Below, one piece after another: positions 1 to 7,628 of a DNA stretch of 18,364 nucleotides. The stretch's first letter is position 1. Every line of letters begins with the position of its first letter. The translations under genes and the position numbers were made by a program. Origin of the DNA: Galactobacter sp. GTDB taxonomy: Bacteria > Actinomycetota > Actinomycetes > Actinomycetales > Micrococcaceae. The notes under the pieces were generated by a model. That model was not told the DNA's origin. It did no database searches and saw only the letters and a list, made by a program, of their open reading frames with translations. The DNA is taken from NCBI RefSeq assembly GCF_022712295.1, contig NZ_JALAGT010000140.1:1-18364 (forward strand), written 5' to 3'.

Positions 1-309
1 CTCCTGGAGGATGGCGTCCACGGCAGCGGTGGTGACACCCTGACCCCAGTACTTGCGGTCGGTCCAGAAGCTGAGCTCCGGCACGCCCTCGTTGGGGTAG
101 AGCACAATGGAGCCGGCCACGTCGCCGTCCACCTCGATGGTGCGCACCACGGTCTGTGGGTCGCGCAGCATGAGGCCCCAGTGGTAGTTGAACACGCCGC
201 GGTCCGAGGGGTTCTTGGCTGTGAAGGCGGCCATCTCGTTGGCTTCGGGGTCTAGCTGTTGGACGAAGAATCGGTCCAGGTCGCCGGTCTCTACGGGGCG
301 GGGCTGCAC
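1..309 (-). CDS. GNAT-family N-acetyltransferase, N-terminal part (runs off left edge)
   Basis: The reading frame is open from a GTG at 309 down to base 1, giving 103 codons without a stop; the C-terminus lies outside the window. An AGGAGG ribosome binding site sits about 7 bases upstream of the GTG (CCTCCT at plus-strand 317-322), which fixes the start. The protein begins MQPRPVETGDLDRFF. The visible part has a beta strand with VAGSIVLYP followed by the acetyl-CoA loop YWGQGVTTAAV, which matches motif A of GNAT acetyltransferases (the RimJ/RimL-like group that acetylates N-termini or small amines). The real substrate cannot be read from the sequence. It is transcribed divergently from the site-2 protease gene, with a 233-base gap between the two starts. 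Confidence 0.85.
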   Translation of the reverse strand, partial: MQPRPVETGDLDRFFVQQLDPEANEMAAFTAKNPSDRGVFNYHWGLMLRDPQTVVRTIEVDGDVAGSIVLYPNEGVPELSFWTDRKYWGQGVTTAAVDAILQE

Positions 310-542
310 TGGTGGGCCTCCTGGTCTCGGGGCATGCTGGTCGGGTTTTCGACCTCGTCCCCAGCGTACCGGCTCGTCGGTGTCCCCTCCGGCGTGGGCT
401 CAGGAACTGGACAGGCACGGGTGGAAGACTGCTGCATTGTGCAGAAATTGTTGGTGAAGAGCTGCGGCTCGGTGTTTCCCCGTAGGGGCGAGGGCGGCCG
501 CGCCCGGATGAATGGACGTATCAGCAGTCGGGCGGAGCACTC

Positions 543-1898
543 ATGACGGCTCTGGCGTACGTCATCGGCGCGCTCATCATGCTGGTCGGGATCGGGCTCT
601 CCATTGCTCTGCATGAGCTGGGCCACCTGTTCCCGGCCAAGAAGTTCGGACTGCGTGTACCCAAGTACATGATCGGCTTCGGCCCCACCATCTTCTCCAA
701 GAAGAAGGGGGAGACGGAGTACGGCATCAAGCTGCTTCCACTGGGCGGCTACATCTCCATGATCGGCATGTACCCACCGGCCAAGGACGGCAAGGAACGC
801 TCCAGCCGGACGGGAATGTTCCAGCAGCTGGCCGACGAGGCCAAACAGGTGGAGGGGGAACAGATCCGGCCGGAGGATGACGGCCGCCTTTTCCACCAGC
901 TGCCCATCTACAAGCGGGTCATCATCATGCTGGGCGGACCCACCATGAACCTGCTGCTGGCCTTCGTGATCTTCACGATCGTGCTCTGCGGCTTCGGTAC
1001 CGCCACACCCACCAACAAGGTGGGGGAGATCTACCAGTGCGTGCTCACCACGGAACAGCAGCAGGAACGCGGCCTCACGGATGCGGACGCCGGTACCTGC
1101 CAGGAGGGCGATCCCGCAGGCCCCGCTTACGCTGCAGGACTCCGCGTCGGAGACAAGATCGTCAAGGTCAACGGCAAGGCCGTCGGCACCCGCGGGTGGG
1201 ACGCACTGACGGAGCAGATCAAGGTCAGCGCCGGCAAGCAGATGCAGGTCACCTACGTGCGCGATGGTGAGAGTCACACCACCACCATGGAACCAGTGGC
1301 CATGCAGCGGCCTGTGACCGACAAGTTCGGGCGGGTGGAGACCAAGGCGGACGGAACCACGAGATCAGCCGAGGTCGGCTTCGCAGGCATCGGTTCCCAA
1401 GTGCAGACGTTGCAGGAACCGGTCACGGCGGTGCCCGGTTTCGTGTGGGACAACGTGACCAATGTGGGGCGCATCGTGGTGGACCTGCCCGCTCGGTTGG
1501 TGTCGGTGGCGAAGGCGGCCTTCGGTACCGAGCCGCGGGATCCCGATGGACCCATGTCCGTGGTGGGTGTGGGCCGCATCGCCGGCGACGTCACCGCGAT
1601 GGATGGTGTGGCCGTCAAGGACAAGATCGCGACCTACCTGTCCTTGCTCGGCAGCCTCAACATCGCCCTGTTCGTCTTCAACCTGATCCCGCTGACCCCG
1701 TTGGACGGTGGCCACGTGATCGGGGCACTCTGGGAAGGGCTGCGGAAGCGGTACAACAAGCTCTTCAAACGCAAGGACCCGGGGCCGGTGGACATGAGCA
1801 AGATGCTGCCGGTGACCTACGTGGTGGCCGTCGCCCTGCTGGCCATGGGTGCCTTGTTGATCTATGCCGACATCGTCAAACCGGTGGTCCTGGGGTAG
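543..1898 (+). CDS. rseP: Site-2 intramembrane zinc metalloprotease, M50 family (Rip1/RseP type)
   Basis: This 451-residue membrane protease belongs to the family that cleaves membrane-bound anti-sigma factors or other transmembrane substrates in regulated intramembrane proteolysis; the actinobacterial model is Mycobacterium Rip1. The zinc-binding HELGH lies in the first transmembrane helix at residues 24-28, followed by the family motif GFGP at 45-48. The conserved GGPTMN (131-136) opens the second membrane segment. A single PDZ-like domain covers about 190-250. The third catalytic motif, PLDGGH (386-391), is in the third helix, and a fourth helix runs about 423-445. All catalytic residues are present. 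A GGAG precedes the ATG by about 8 bases. In many actinobacteria the gene sits between dxr and ispG; neither flanks it here. Its local substrates are unknown. Confidence 0.95.
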   Translation: MTALAYVIGALIMLVGIGLSIALHELGHLFPAKKFGLRVPKYMIGFGPTIFSKKKGETEYGIKLLPLGGYISMIGMYPPAKDGKERSSRTGMFQQLADEAKQVEGEQIRPEDDGRLFHQLPIYKRVIIMLGGPTMNLLLAFVIFTIVLCGFGTATPTNKVGEIYQCVLTTEQQQERGLTDADAGTCQEGDPAGPAYAAGLRVGDKIVKVNGKAVGTRGWDALTEQIKVSAGKQMQVTYVRDGESHTTTMEPVAMQRPVTDKFGRVETKADGTTRSAEVGFAGIGSQVQTLQEPVTAVPGFVWDNVTNVGRIVVDLPARLVSVAKAAFGTEPRDPDGPMSVVGVGRIAGDVTAMDGVAVKDKIATYLSLLGSLNIALFVFNLIPLTPLDGGHVIGALWEGLRKRYNKLFKRKDPGPVDMSKMLPVTYVVAVALLAMGALLIYADIVKPVVLG

Positions 1899-1930
1899 AC
1901 CGCATTCGCGTCATGAGGAGTGAGGACGGT

Positions 1931-1936
1931 TAGGCT
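1931..1936 (+). promoter_or_regulatory. Candidate -10 box (TAGGCT) giving a possibly leaderless mRNA
   Basis: TAGGCT fits the actinobacterial TAnnnT -10 pattern and is identical to the candidate -10 before rimP. The ATG of the YCII-domain gene starts 7 bases after the box, so transcription would begin at or next to the start codon. No convincing -35 is visible, and the gene could instead be read through from the protease gene 45 bases upstream. Confidence 0.3.
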
Positions 1937-1943
1937 GGAGCGC

Positions 1944-2246
1944 ATGAGTCTCTTTCGCATCGACTACCTCTACGCCGACGGCTCCGCGTCCACCCGCGAC
2001 GAGGTCCGTCCCACTCACCGCGCTTGGCTTGCCGGCCTGGACGGGTCCGAGGCCAGCGGCAACGTGAAGCTGGTGGCAGCCGGCCCCATCGGTTCCGAGG
2101 AAGCCATGCTGATCTTCCAGGCCCCCGACTCCGCGGCCGTCTCCGCCTCGCTGGAGAAGGACCCGTTCGCAGAGGCCGGCGTCATCGACTTGGTGACCGT
2201 GCGGGAATGGACGCCCGCTACGGGCGAGTTGGCGCACTACGCCTGA
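1944..2246 (+). CDS. YCII-domain (YciI-like) small protein
   Basis: The protein has 100 residues, the usual size for a single YCII-related domain. The family is a ferredoxin-like fold that forms dimers; some members act as dehydrochlorinases or are fused to sigma factors, but most have no proven role. Recognisable elements are the conserved histidine in THRAWL (His25), the AAGP turn (45-48), and the C-terminal DPF...AGVID...VREW pattern (73-89). ATG 1944 is preferred over the in-frame GTG at 1920 because the protein fold begins at SLFRIDY. Its GGAG is only 3 bases from the ATG, so the ribosome binding site is poor. It occupies the slot after the protease where ispG is often found in actinobacteria. 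Confidence 0.8.
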   Translation: MSLFRIDYLYADGSASTRDEVRPTHRAWLAGLDGSEASGNVKLVAAGPIGSEEAMLIFQAPDSAAVSASLEKDPFAEAGVIDLVTVREWTPATGELAHYA

Positions 2247-2270
2247 TCCGGTCCTCGCCAAGTGTCCGTC

Positions 2271-3140
2271 ATGCGCTGGGGACTGCCCGGCAGGCACCGA
2301 TCCTCGGTGGACGGTGTCAGGCGCCTGAACACGTCTGACACCGCCTTTCTGCGCGCGCTCGTGGACCGGGACCCGGTGGCGAACGCGTTCGTGGACTCGC
2401 AGCTGACGGATGACCGCAGCGCGGGTGGTTCATCGGGTTCCTTCTATCTGGGACGGTTCAACGACGTCGGTCAGATGGAAGCAGCCTGCTGGGTGGGTTC
2501 CAATGTGGTCCCGGTGGAATGCACGGTGGAGGACGCCGCGGCCTTCGGCCGCCACCTGTTGGGTCTGCATCGCCGCTTCGCCTCCGTCTTCGGTCCGCGC
2601 GAGGCCACGTTGGCGCTGTGGGGCGAGCTGTCTCGTGGACGGCAGCGTGCCTTCGCCGTCCGTGAGCACCAGCCGCTGATGGTCGCCGATTCCGTGCCGG
2701 ACGACGCCCGCGTCGGTTTGGTGCGGCGGGCATGGCCGGCCGACGGTGAGGCGCTCCTGCCTGCGTGCGTTGCCATGTTCCAGGAGGAACTGGGCTATTC
2801 GCCGTTCGCCAACGGGGAGGCCGCATATCGGCAGCGGGTGGATTGGATGGTCCGGGCCGGTCATGCGCTGGTGGAGACCGACGCTGCAGGCCGCATCCTG
2901 TTCAAGGCCGAGCTGGGAGTCGTGACCCCCCGTGTCACACAGATCCAAGGGGTGTGGATGCACCCGGACCGGCGCGGGATGGGACTGGCCGAATCCCGGA
3001 TGGCAGACGTGATCGCGCTCGCGTTGACGGTCGCGCCGACCACCTCCCTGTACGTGAACGACTACAACGAGCGTGCCCTACGCACCTACCGGAGTGTCGG
3101 CTTCCGGCAGGTGGGGGAGTTCGCAACCGTCTTGTTCTGA
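2271..3140 (+). CDS. Two-domain GNAT acetyltransferase with N-terminal DUF4081-like region
   Basis: About 289 residues. The N-terminal half carries RDPVANAFVDSQL, typical of the DUF4081 domain found before a GNAT domain in actinobacterial proteins beside the site-2 protease and proS genes (Rv2867c-like). The C-terminal half is a GNAT fold: an acetyl-CoA binding loop HPDRRGMG near residues 231-238, then LYVNDYNERALRTYRSVGF, the usual motif B end. It probably acetylates an amine, but the substrate is unknown. The start is uncertain: GTG 2262 and ATG 2271 are in frame and neither has a clear ribosome binding site. It follows the YCII gene by about 24 bases and is probably co-transcribed with it. 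Confidence 0.85.
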   Translation: MRWGLPGRHRSSVDGVRRLNTSDTAFLRALVDRDPVANAFVDSQLTDDRSAGGSSGSFYLGRFNDVGQMEAACWVGSNVVPVECTVEDAAAFGRHLLGLHRRFASVFGPREATLALWGELSRGRQRAFAVREHQPLMVADSVPDDARVGLVRRAWPADGEALLPACVAMFQEELGYSPFANGEAAYRQRVDWMVRAGHALVETDAAGRILFKAELGVVTPRVTQIQGVWMHPDRRGMGLAESRMADVIALALTVAPTTSLYVNDYNERALRTYRSVGFRQVGEFATVLF

Positions 3141-3170
3141 CGGTGGGCGCCCGGCGGTGTCGCGCGCCGG

Positions 3171-3176
3171 TAGAAT
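3171..3176 (+). promoter_or_regulatory. Candidate -10 box (TAGAAT) for proS
   Basis: TAGAAT matches TAnnnT well and lies in the 124-base gap before proS. Initiation about 7 bases downstream would start the transcript close to the first leader hairpin at 3184. No good -35 element is visible at the expected distance. Confidence 0.4.
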
Positions 3177-3183
3177 CTTCTGA

Positions 3184-3248
3184 GGTCCACGCCGCGCGCG
3201 GACCATCGTCATGACACACGTCCACGGCACCGGGCACACCGGTGTCGT
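3184..3248 (+). promoter_or_regulatory. Structured proS 5' leader with two hairpins
   Basis: Hairpin one pairs GGTCC (3184-3188) with GGACC (3200-3204), then three more pairs after one mismatch, with a 3-base loop. Hairpin two pairs 3224-3233 with 3239-3248, a continuous 10-bp stem including one G-U, around the loop GCACA. It ends 2 bases before the GAAAGGG ribosome binding site of proS. The position suggests translational or transcriptional control of ProRS, but the leader does not resemble a T-box that I can recognise. The function is inferred only. Confidence 0.4.
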
Positions 3249-3264
3249 ACGAAAGGGATGCCCC

Positions 3265-5067
3265 GTGGTGCTCCGCCTCTCCACCCTGTTCCTGCGCACT
3301 CTGCGCGATGACCCGGCAGAAGCCGAGGTCGACAGCCATAAGCTGCTGGTCCGCGCCGGCTACATCCGCCGCGCCGCCCCAGGTATCTACACGTGGTTGC
3401 CGCTGGGTCTGAAGGTCCTGGCCAAGGTGGAGAACATCGTCCGCGAGGAAATGAACGCCATCGGCGCTCAGGAGGTCCACTTCCCGGCCCTGCTGCCCAA
3501 GGAACCCTACGAGGCCTCGGGTCGCTGGGAGGAATACGGCGACAACATCTTCCGCTTGAAGGATCGCAAGGACGCCGACTACCTGTTGGCGCCCACGCAC
3601 GAGGAGATGTTCACGCTCCTGGTGAAGGACCTCTACTCCTCCTACAAGGATCTGCCGCTCTACCTGTACCAGATCCAGACCAAGTACCGTGACGAGGCCC
3701 GCCCCCGCGCCGGCCTGCTGCGTGGGCGCGAGTTCATCATGAAGGACTCCTACTCCTTCACCGTGGATGACGAGGGCCTGGACGAGGCCTACGCGGCCCA
3801 CCGCGCCGCGTACCTGAAGATCTTCGAGCGCCTCGACCTGCCGGTCCGCCCGGTCTCCGCCATGTCAGGCGCCATGGGTGGCTCCAAGTCGGAGGAGTTC
3901 CTGCACCCCACCGAGATCGGCGAGGACACCTTCGTGGTGTCCCCGGCCGGGTTCGCCGCCAATGTCGAGGCCGTCACCACCGTGGTGCCGGAGGAGATCG
4001 ACTTCACCGACGCTCCGGCCGCGCAGGTGTACGACACCCCGGACACCCCCACCATCGAGACGCTGGTGAACGTCTCCAACGAGGCACACCCCAACCCGGA
4101 GCGCGCCTGGACAGCGGCAGACACGCTGAAAAACGTGGTGGTGGCCGTCACCACCCCGGAGGGTGAGCGCGTCATCGCCGTCATCGGTGTCCCCGGCGAC
4201 CGCCAGGTGGACCTGAAGCGTTCAGAGGCCACCATCGGTGAGCACCTCGGCATCTCCGGTGAGGTGTCGGTGGACGCCGCCACCGATGAGGACCTCAAGA
4301 AGCACCCCGGGCTGGTCAAGGGCTACATCGGCCCCGGCGTGAGCCTGGACGAACCCGTCCTCGGCGCCGAGTCCGCCACCAAGCTGCCCTTCCTCGTGGA
4401 TCCCCGCGTGGTCTCCGGCACCACCTGGATCACCGGCGCCAATGCGCCGGGCAAGCACGTCTACGGCCTGGTGGCCGGGCGCGACTTCACCTGGGACGGC
4501 GTCGTCGAAGCCTGCGAGGTGCGCGACGGCGACCCGGCGCCTGACGGCTCCGGTCCGCTCTCCACCACCCGCGGCATCGAGATGGGTCACATCTTCCAGC
4601 TGGGGCGCAAGTACGCGGAAGCCATGGGCCTGAAGGTCCTGGACCAGAACGGGAAGGCCGTCACCGTCACCATGGGCTCCTACGGCATCGGAGTGACCCG
4701 TGCCGTCGCAGCCATCGCCGAGTCCCACCACGACGACAAGGGCCTCGCCTGGCCCGCCGCCGTGGCCCCGGCCGATGTCGTGGTGCTCGTGGCAGGCAAG
4801 GGCGAGGAGCTCAACACCACCGCGGAGAAGCTCGCCAACGAGTTCGAGGCCGCCGGTCTCGACGTCATGTTGGACGACCGCCCCAAGGTCTCCGCCGGGG
4901 TGAAGTTCAAGGATGCGGAACTCATCGGCGTCCCCACCGCTGTGGTGGTGGGCCGTGGGGTCGCGGACGGCGTCGTCGAGGGCAAGGACCGTGCACCCGG
5001 CACCTCCGCCGAGGTGGCCCTGGCCGATGTCGTGGCCCAGGTGGCCGGCGCCGCCGGCGCCCGGTGA
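3265..5067 (+). CDS. proS: Prolyl-tRNA synthetase, bacterial type with editing insertion
   Basis: The enzyme charges tRNA-Pro with proline in the cytoplasm. From the GTG at 3265 the product has 600 residues. The class II core begins near residue 1 (VLRLSTLFLRTL); the ATP/proline site shows APTHEE (109-114) and motif 2 YRDEARPRAGLLRGREFIMK (141-160). The insertion domain that edits misacylated alanyl-tRNA lies about 200-390. Motif 3 GSYGIGVTR starts near 471, and the anticodon-binding domain follows from about 500. GTG 3265 is chosen because GAAAGGG lies 7 bases upstream and because MVLRLS matches how related ProRS proteins begin; an in-frame ATG at 3211 would add 18 unconserved residues. The gene overlaps the permease start by 4 bases. 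Confidence 0.97.
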   Translation: MVLRLSTLFLRTLRDDPAEAEVDSHKLLVRAGYIRRAAPGIYTWLPLGLKVLAKVENIVREEMNAIGAQEVHFPALLPKEPYEASGRWEEYGDNIFRLKDRKDADYLLAPTHEEMFTLLVKDLYSSYKDLPLYLYQIQTKYRDEARPRAGLLRGREFIMKDSYSFTVDDEGLDEAYAAHRAAYLKIFERLDLPVRPVSAMSGAMGGSKSEEFLHPTEIGEDTFVVSPAGFAANVEAVTTVVPEEIDFTDAPAAQVYDTPDTPTIETLVNVSNEAHPNPERAWTAADTLKNVVVAVTTPEGERVIAVIGVPGDRQVDLKRSEATIGEHLGISGEVSVDAATDEDLKKHPGLVKGYIGPGVSLDEPVLGAESATKLPFLVDPRVVSGTTWITGANAPGKHVYGLVAGRDFTWDGVVEACEVRDGDPAPDGSGPLSTTRGIEMGHIFQLGRKYAEAMGLKVLDQNGKAVTVTMGSYGIGVTRAVAAIAESHHDDKGLAWPAAVAPADVVVLVAGKGEELNTTAEKLANEFEAAGLDVMLDDRPKVSAGVKFKDAELIGVPTAVVVGRGVADGVVEGKDRAPGTSAEVALADVVAQVAGAAGAR

Positions 5068-5924
5068 TCCTCTCCTCCACTCTTCAGGCGGCCTCCGCGC
5101 TTCAGGCCGCCTCCGCCCCAGCCGGCACCCTCTCCGGTGCCGGCTGGGACGGTCTGGAACCCACCACGCTCGCGTTCATCATCGTGGGTGGCCTGCTGGC
5201 CGGCTGGGTGGACGCCGTGGTGGGTGGGGGAGGGCTCATCCAGCTGCCCATCATGCTGTTGGTGCCGGGGATCTCCCCGGTGCAGGCACTGGCCACCAAC
5301 AAGATGGGGTCCGTGTTCGGCACTGCCACGTCCACGGTGACCTATGCCCGACGAGTGCATCCCGACTTGCGCACGGCCCTTCCGCTGGCGCTCTGCGCGG
5401 CCGCAGCCTCCTTCGGAGGCGCCGCCGTGGCGACGCTGCTCCCGGCGGAAGTCTTCAAGCCCGTCATCGTGGCGGCCCTGATCCTGGTGCTGTGCTTCAC
5501 CCTGGCCAAGAAGGGCTCCGGCCTGAACACCAGGCTGAAGCACCTGGGGTGGCGCCACTATGGATTGGCCTGCGGCATCGGCGTGGTGATCGGCTTCTAC
5601 GACGGGCTGCTCGGACCAGGTACCGGATCCTTCCTGGTGATCGCCCTGGTGGGCGTGTTGGGCTACAGCTTCCTTGACGGCTCGGCCAAGGCCAAGATCG
5701 CCAACCTCGCCACCAACTTGGGCGCACTGGCGCTCTTCGCCCCGACCGGGCACGTGCTGTGGGGGATCGGCCTGATCCTGGGCGCCTCCAACATGGTGGG
5801 CGGCTACCTGGGCTCCAGGATGGCGGTGTCGAAGGGGTCCGGTTTCGTGCGCGTGGTATTCGTGGTGGTGGTCGTGGCCCTGATCCTCAAGCTCGGTTCG
5901 GACCTCGTCATCGAGTGGGCCTGA
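5064..5924 (+). CDS. TauE/SafE (TSUP) family membrane permease
   Basis: This 286-residue polytopic membrane protein shows the two-fold repeat of the TSUP family (sulfite or organosulfonate exporters and related anion carriers): GWVDAVVGGGGLI at 47-59 is echoed by GFYDGLLGPGTGSF at 177-190. About eight hydrophobic segments can be seen. It starts at a GTG in the sequence GTGA, overlapping the proS stop by 4 bases, so translation is probably coupled to proS. The substrate cannot be read from the sequence; YfcA-like members are mostly uncharacterised. The N-terminal 30 residues are alanine-rich and contain an imperfect repeat LQAASALQAAS, so the membrane domain really begins near residue 33. Confidence 0.9.
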   Translation: MILSSTLQAASALQAASAPAGTLSGAGWDGLEPTTLAFIIVGGLLAGWVDAVVGGGGLIQLPIMLLVPGISPVQALATNKMGSVFGTATSTVTYARRVHPDLRTALPLALCAAAASFGGAAVATLLPAEVFKPVIVAALILVLCFTLAKKGSGLNTRLKHLGWRHYGLACGIGVVIGFYDGLLGPGTGSFLVIALVGVLGYSFLDGSAKAKIANLATNLGALALFAPTGHVLWGIGLILGASNMVGGYLGSRMAVSKGSGFVRVVFVVVVVALILKLGSDLVIEWA

Positions 5925-5945
5925 ACCCCACCCGAAACCGTCAAC

Positions 5946-6983
5946 TCAGCGCAGACGCCACCAGAGTTTGGCCAGGTCCAGGCGGGATTCGCCGACGGGC
6001 ATCGCTGCGGCGGCGATCCGCGTCTTGTCTGCCAGCGCGGCCTGCGACTCGGAGAGCGTGGTAGTGGGATCGGTCAAGGCCTCGGTGGCACCCACCGACG
6101 TGGTGGCTACAGGGGCGCAGTCGGATGGCATGAGTTCCTGGAGCCCGTCCACGAATCCGTCCAGGTCATCCGCGCGTTCCAGGAACACCGTGGAATTCTG
6201 TCGCTGCCCCACCACACGGGTCGCGTAGGCGAGCTTGCCGGCCTCCACCCCTACGGCGTGGAAGGCCAGGCCCCGGGTTTCCGCGGCGCGTGCCCCGGTC
6301 ACTGGGGCGTCGGCGAAGCCGGAACGGGCCGGCGCAAGCCGCCCCGTGTCGTCGGGCGTTGTGTCGCAGGAGGTGCCCTTCAACCCGGAAGGAAGGGCGG
6401 TGGCCAAGTCACCGACCACGGCGGTCAGGGTCGGTCGCTCGTCGTAGCCGAGGACGGCATCCACACCGGAACCCTTGGGAGCGTGCTTGCCGTTGGCCTC
6501 CAACGTGTCGCGGGCGGCGTCGTCGATCAGGGCTGCGCTCACGAACAGGCGTGCCGCCTGATCCTGTGGTGCCTTCAAACCGGACTTCGCCAGTGCCTCC
6601 GAAACGTCCAGTGCTGATGTGGCGAACTCGGTGGGGATGTCGTGGGCGTCGTGGACCGAATCCGCTTCGGCGTCGGCCTCCGGGATCTCCAGGCCCAAAA
6701 GGTCACGCGCCTGCGTGAGCGCTGCCCGGAGGTCCTTGGCGTTCTCCGTCGCTTCCGTCGCGGCCAGGAGTCGGTACAACTGGCGGGCCGAGGAATCCTC
6801 GTCGAGGGACTCGGTCGCCGTGACGGACAGCGCGGTGCCCGGGCGAGCATCGGCCGGATCCGCCCGTGTGGTTGAGGTCAGCCCCACCCAGACACCCAAC
6901 AACGCCACGGCAGCGGTGACGCGCAGACCCATACCGAGGCCTGGGCGTGACGAGTCGTGCTGCGAACCGGACATGGTTCCCAT
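5946..6983 (-). CDS. Predicted exported or membrane-anchored protein of unknown function
   Basis: 345 residues. The N-terminus has a hydrophobic stretch (about 21-37) after a short polar region, ending TTRADP, so it is either a Sec signal peptide with cleavage after Ala41 or a signal anchor. No lipobox cysteine is present. The rest is alanine- and aspartate-rich and looks largely helical, with only two cysteines (206 and 289) that could form a disulfide outside the cell. I do not recognise a domain with certainty. In other actinobacteria an alanine-rich DUF4439 (ferritin-like) protein lies between proS and rimP in the same divergent orientation, and the segment GLAFHAVGVEAGKLAYATR (238-256) could be a diverged version of it; this rests mainly on position. 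Start alternatives are ATG 6983 and ATG 6974. It converges on the permease with a 21-base gap. Confidence 0.75.
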   Translation of the reverse strand: MGTMSGSQHDSSRPGLGMGLRVTAAVALLGVWVGLTSTTRADPADARPGTALSVTATESLDEDSSARQLYRLLAATEATENAKDLRAALTQARDLLGLEIPEADAEADSVHDAHDIPTEFATSALDVSEALAKSGLKAPQDQAARLFVSAALIDDAARDTLEANGKHAPKGSGVDAVLGYDERPTLTAVVGDLATALPSGLKGTSCDTTPDDTGRLAPARSGFADAPVTGARAAETRGLAFHAVGVEAGKLAYATRVVGQRQNSTVFLERADDLDGFVDGLQELMPSDCAPVATTSVGATEALTDPTTTLSESQAALADKTRIAAAAMPVGESRLDLAKLWWRLR

Positions 6984-7013
6984 CGTCTCACGATCCGAGG
7001 CCCCGGATTGGAC

Positions 7014-7041
7014 GTCGACCGGTCCTACGACACGCTAGGCT
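7014..7041 (+). promoter_or_regulatory. Candidate promoter of the rimP-nusA-infB operon
   Basis: GTCGAC (7014-7019, four of six matches to TTGACA) and TAGGCT (7036-7041) are separated by 16 bases in the 89-base gap between the divergent exported-protein gene and rimP. Initiation near 7048 would leave a leader of about 25 bases with AGGAGG at 7061-7066. Confidence 0.45.
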
Positions 7042-7072
7042 TGGATGCGCGCTTCAAGCCAGGAGGAACCAC

Positions 7073-7627
7073 ATGCCCAATACCACGATCGGCCAGGCCG
7101 ATCTCGAAGGTGTCACTCAGACCGTGACCCCGATCGTGGAGGAGGTGGGACTCGTCCTGGAAGCCGTTGAACTCCCCGGTGGAGAACCACCCGTGCTGCG
7201 CCTGATCGTGGATCGGCCGGACGGCACACAAGGCCTGGATCTGGACGTCGTGGCCACCCTCTCCCAGACCGTGGGCACCGCCCTTGACCAGGGACCACTC
7301 AGCGGCGACACGCCGTACGACCTCGAGGTCACCAGCCCCGGAGCGGGCCGCGAACTCACCCTGCCGCGCCACTGGCAGCGCAATGTGGACCGCATCGTCA
7401 ACGTGCTGCCCACCGAAGGCGAACGCATCCACGGTCTGCTGCTCGCCGCAGACGAAGACGGAATCGAGCTGGAACCCCGGGTGCCCGCACCCAAGAAGGG
7501 GATGAAGGAGAAGATCCTGGATCCCGTACGCATCGACTACCCGCAGATCAGGCGGGGCAAGGTGGACGTGGACGCCACCGCGGCCCGCGCACTGAAGAAT
7601 CTTGAGAACCTGGACCAGGAGGCCTGA
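7073..7627 (+). CDS. rimP: Ribosome maturation factor RimP
   Basis: RimP helps the 30S subunit mature in the cytoplasm. The product has 184 residues, normal for the family. The N-terminal alpha/beta domain contains the hallmark YDLEVTSPGAGRELTLPRHW (82-101), and the C-terminal SH3-like domain follows from about residue 102. ATG 7073 is chosen over upstream in-frame codons because AGGAGG lies 6 bases before it and the family begins here. It is the first gene of the operon, with nusA starting 1 base after its stop. Confidence 0.95.
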   Translation: MPNTTIGQADLEGVTQTVTPIVEEVGLVLEAVELPGGEPPVLRLIVDRPDGTQGLDLDVVATLSQTVGTALDQGPLSGDTPYDLEVTSPGAGRELTLPRHWQRNVDRIVNVLPTEGERIHGLLLAADEDGIELEPRVPAPKKGMKEKILDPVRIDYPQIRRGKVDVDATAARALKNLENLDQEA

Positions 7628-7628
7628 C

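Noticed and set aside
432..444. Small hairpin CTGCA-TTG-TGCAG in the divergent gap before the protease gene
   Set aside because: It has only five base pairs and no linked promoter element; it is likely chance.
188..546. Plus-strand open frames upstream of the protease gene
   Set aside because: They lie opposite the start of the minus-strand acetyltransferase and its promoter region; no motif or good binding site was seen.
291..1277. 328-codon open frame on the minus strand opposite the protease gene
   Set aside because: It is antisense to a clear M50 protease, has no ribosome binding site and a composition typical of the complementary strand of high-GC coding DNA.
3211..3264. N-terminal extension of ProRS from ATG 3211
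   Set aside because: The 18 extra residues do not match the family, and GTG 3265 has the better placed GAAAGGG; the extension overlaps the leader hairpin.
5084..5118. Near-direct repeat at the start of the permease gene
   Set aside because: It encodes an alanine-rich N-terminus (LQAAS twice) and looks like simple coding duplication; no sign of an insertion or attachment site.
4680..5753. 357-codon minus-strand open frame spanning proS and the permease
   Set aside because: It crosses two well-supported plus-strand genes and shows no family motif.
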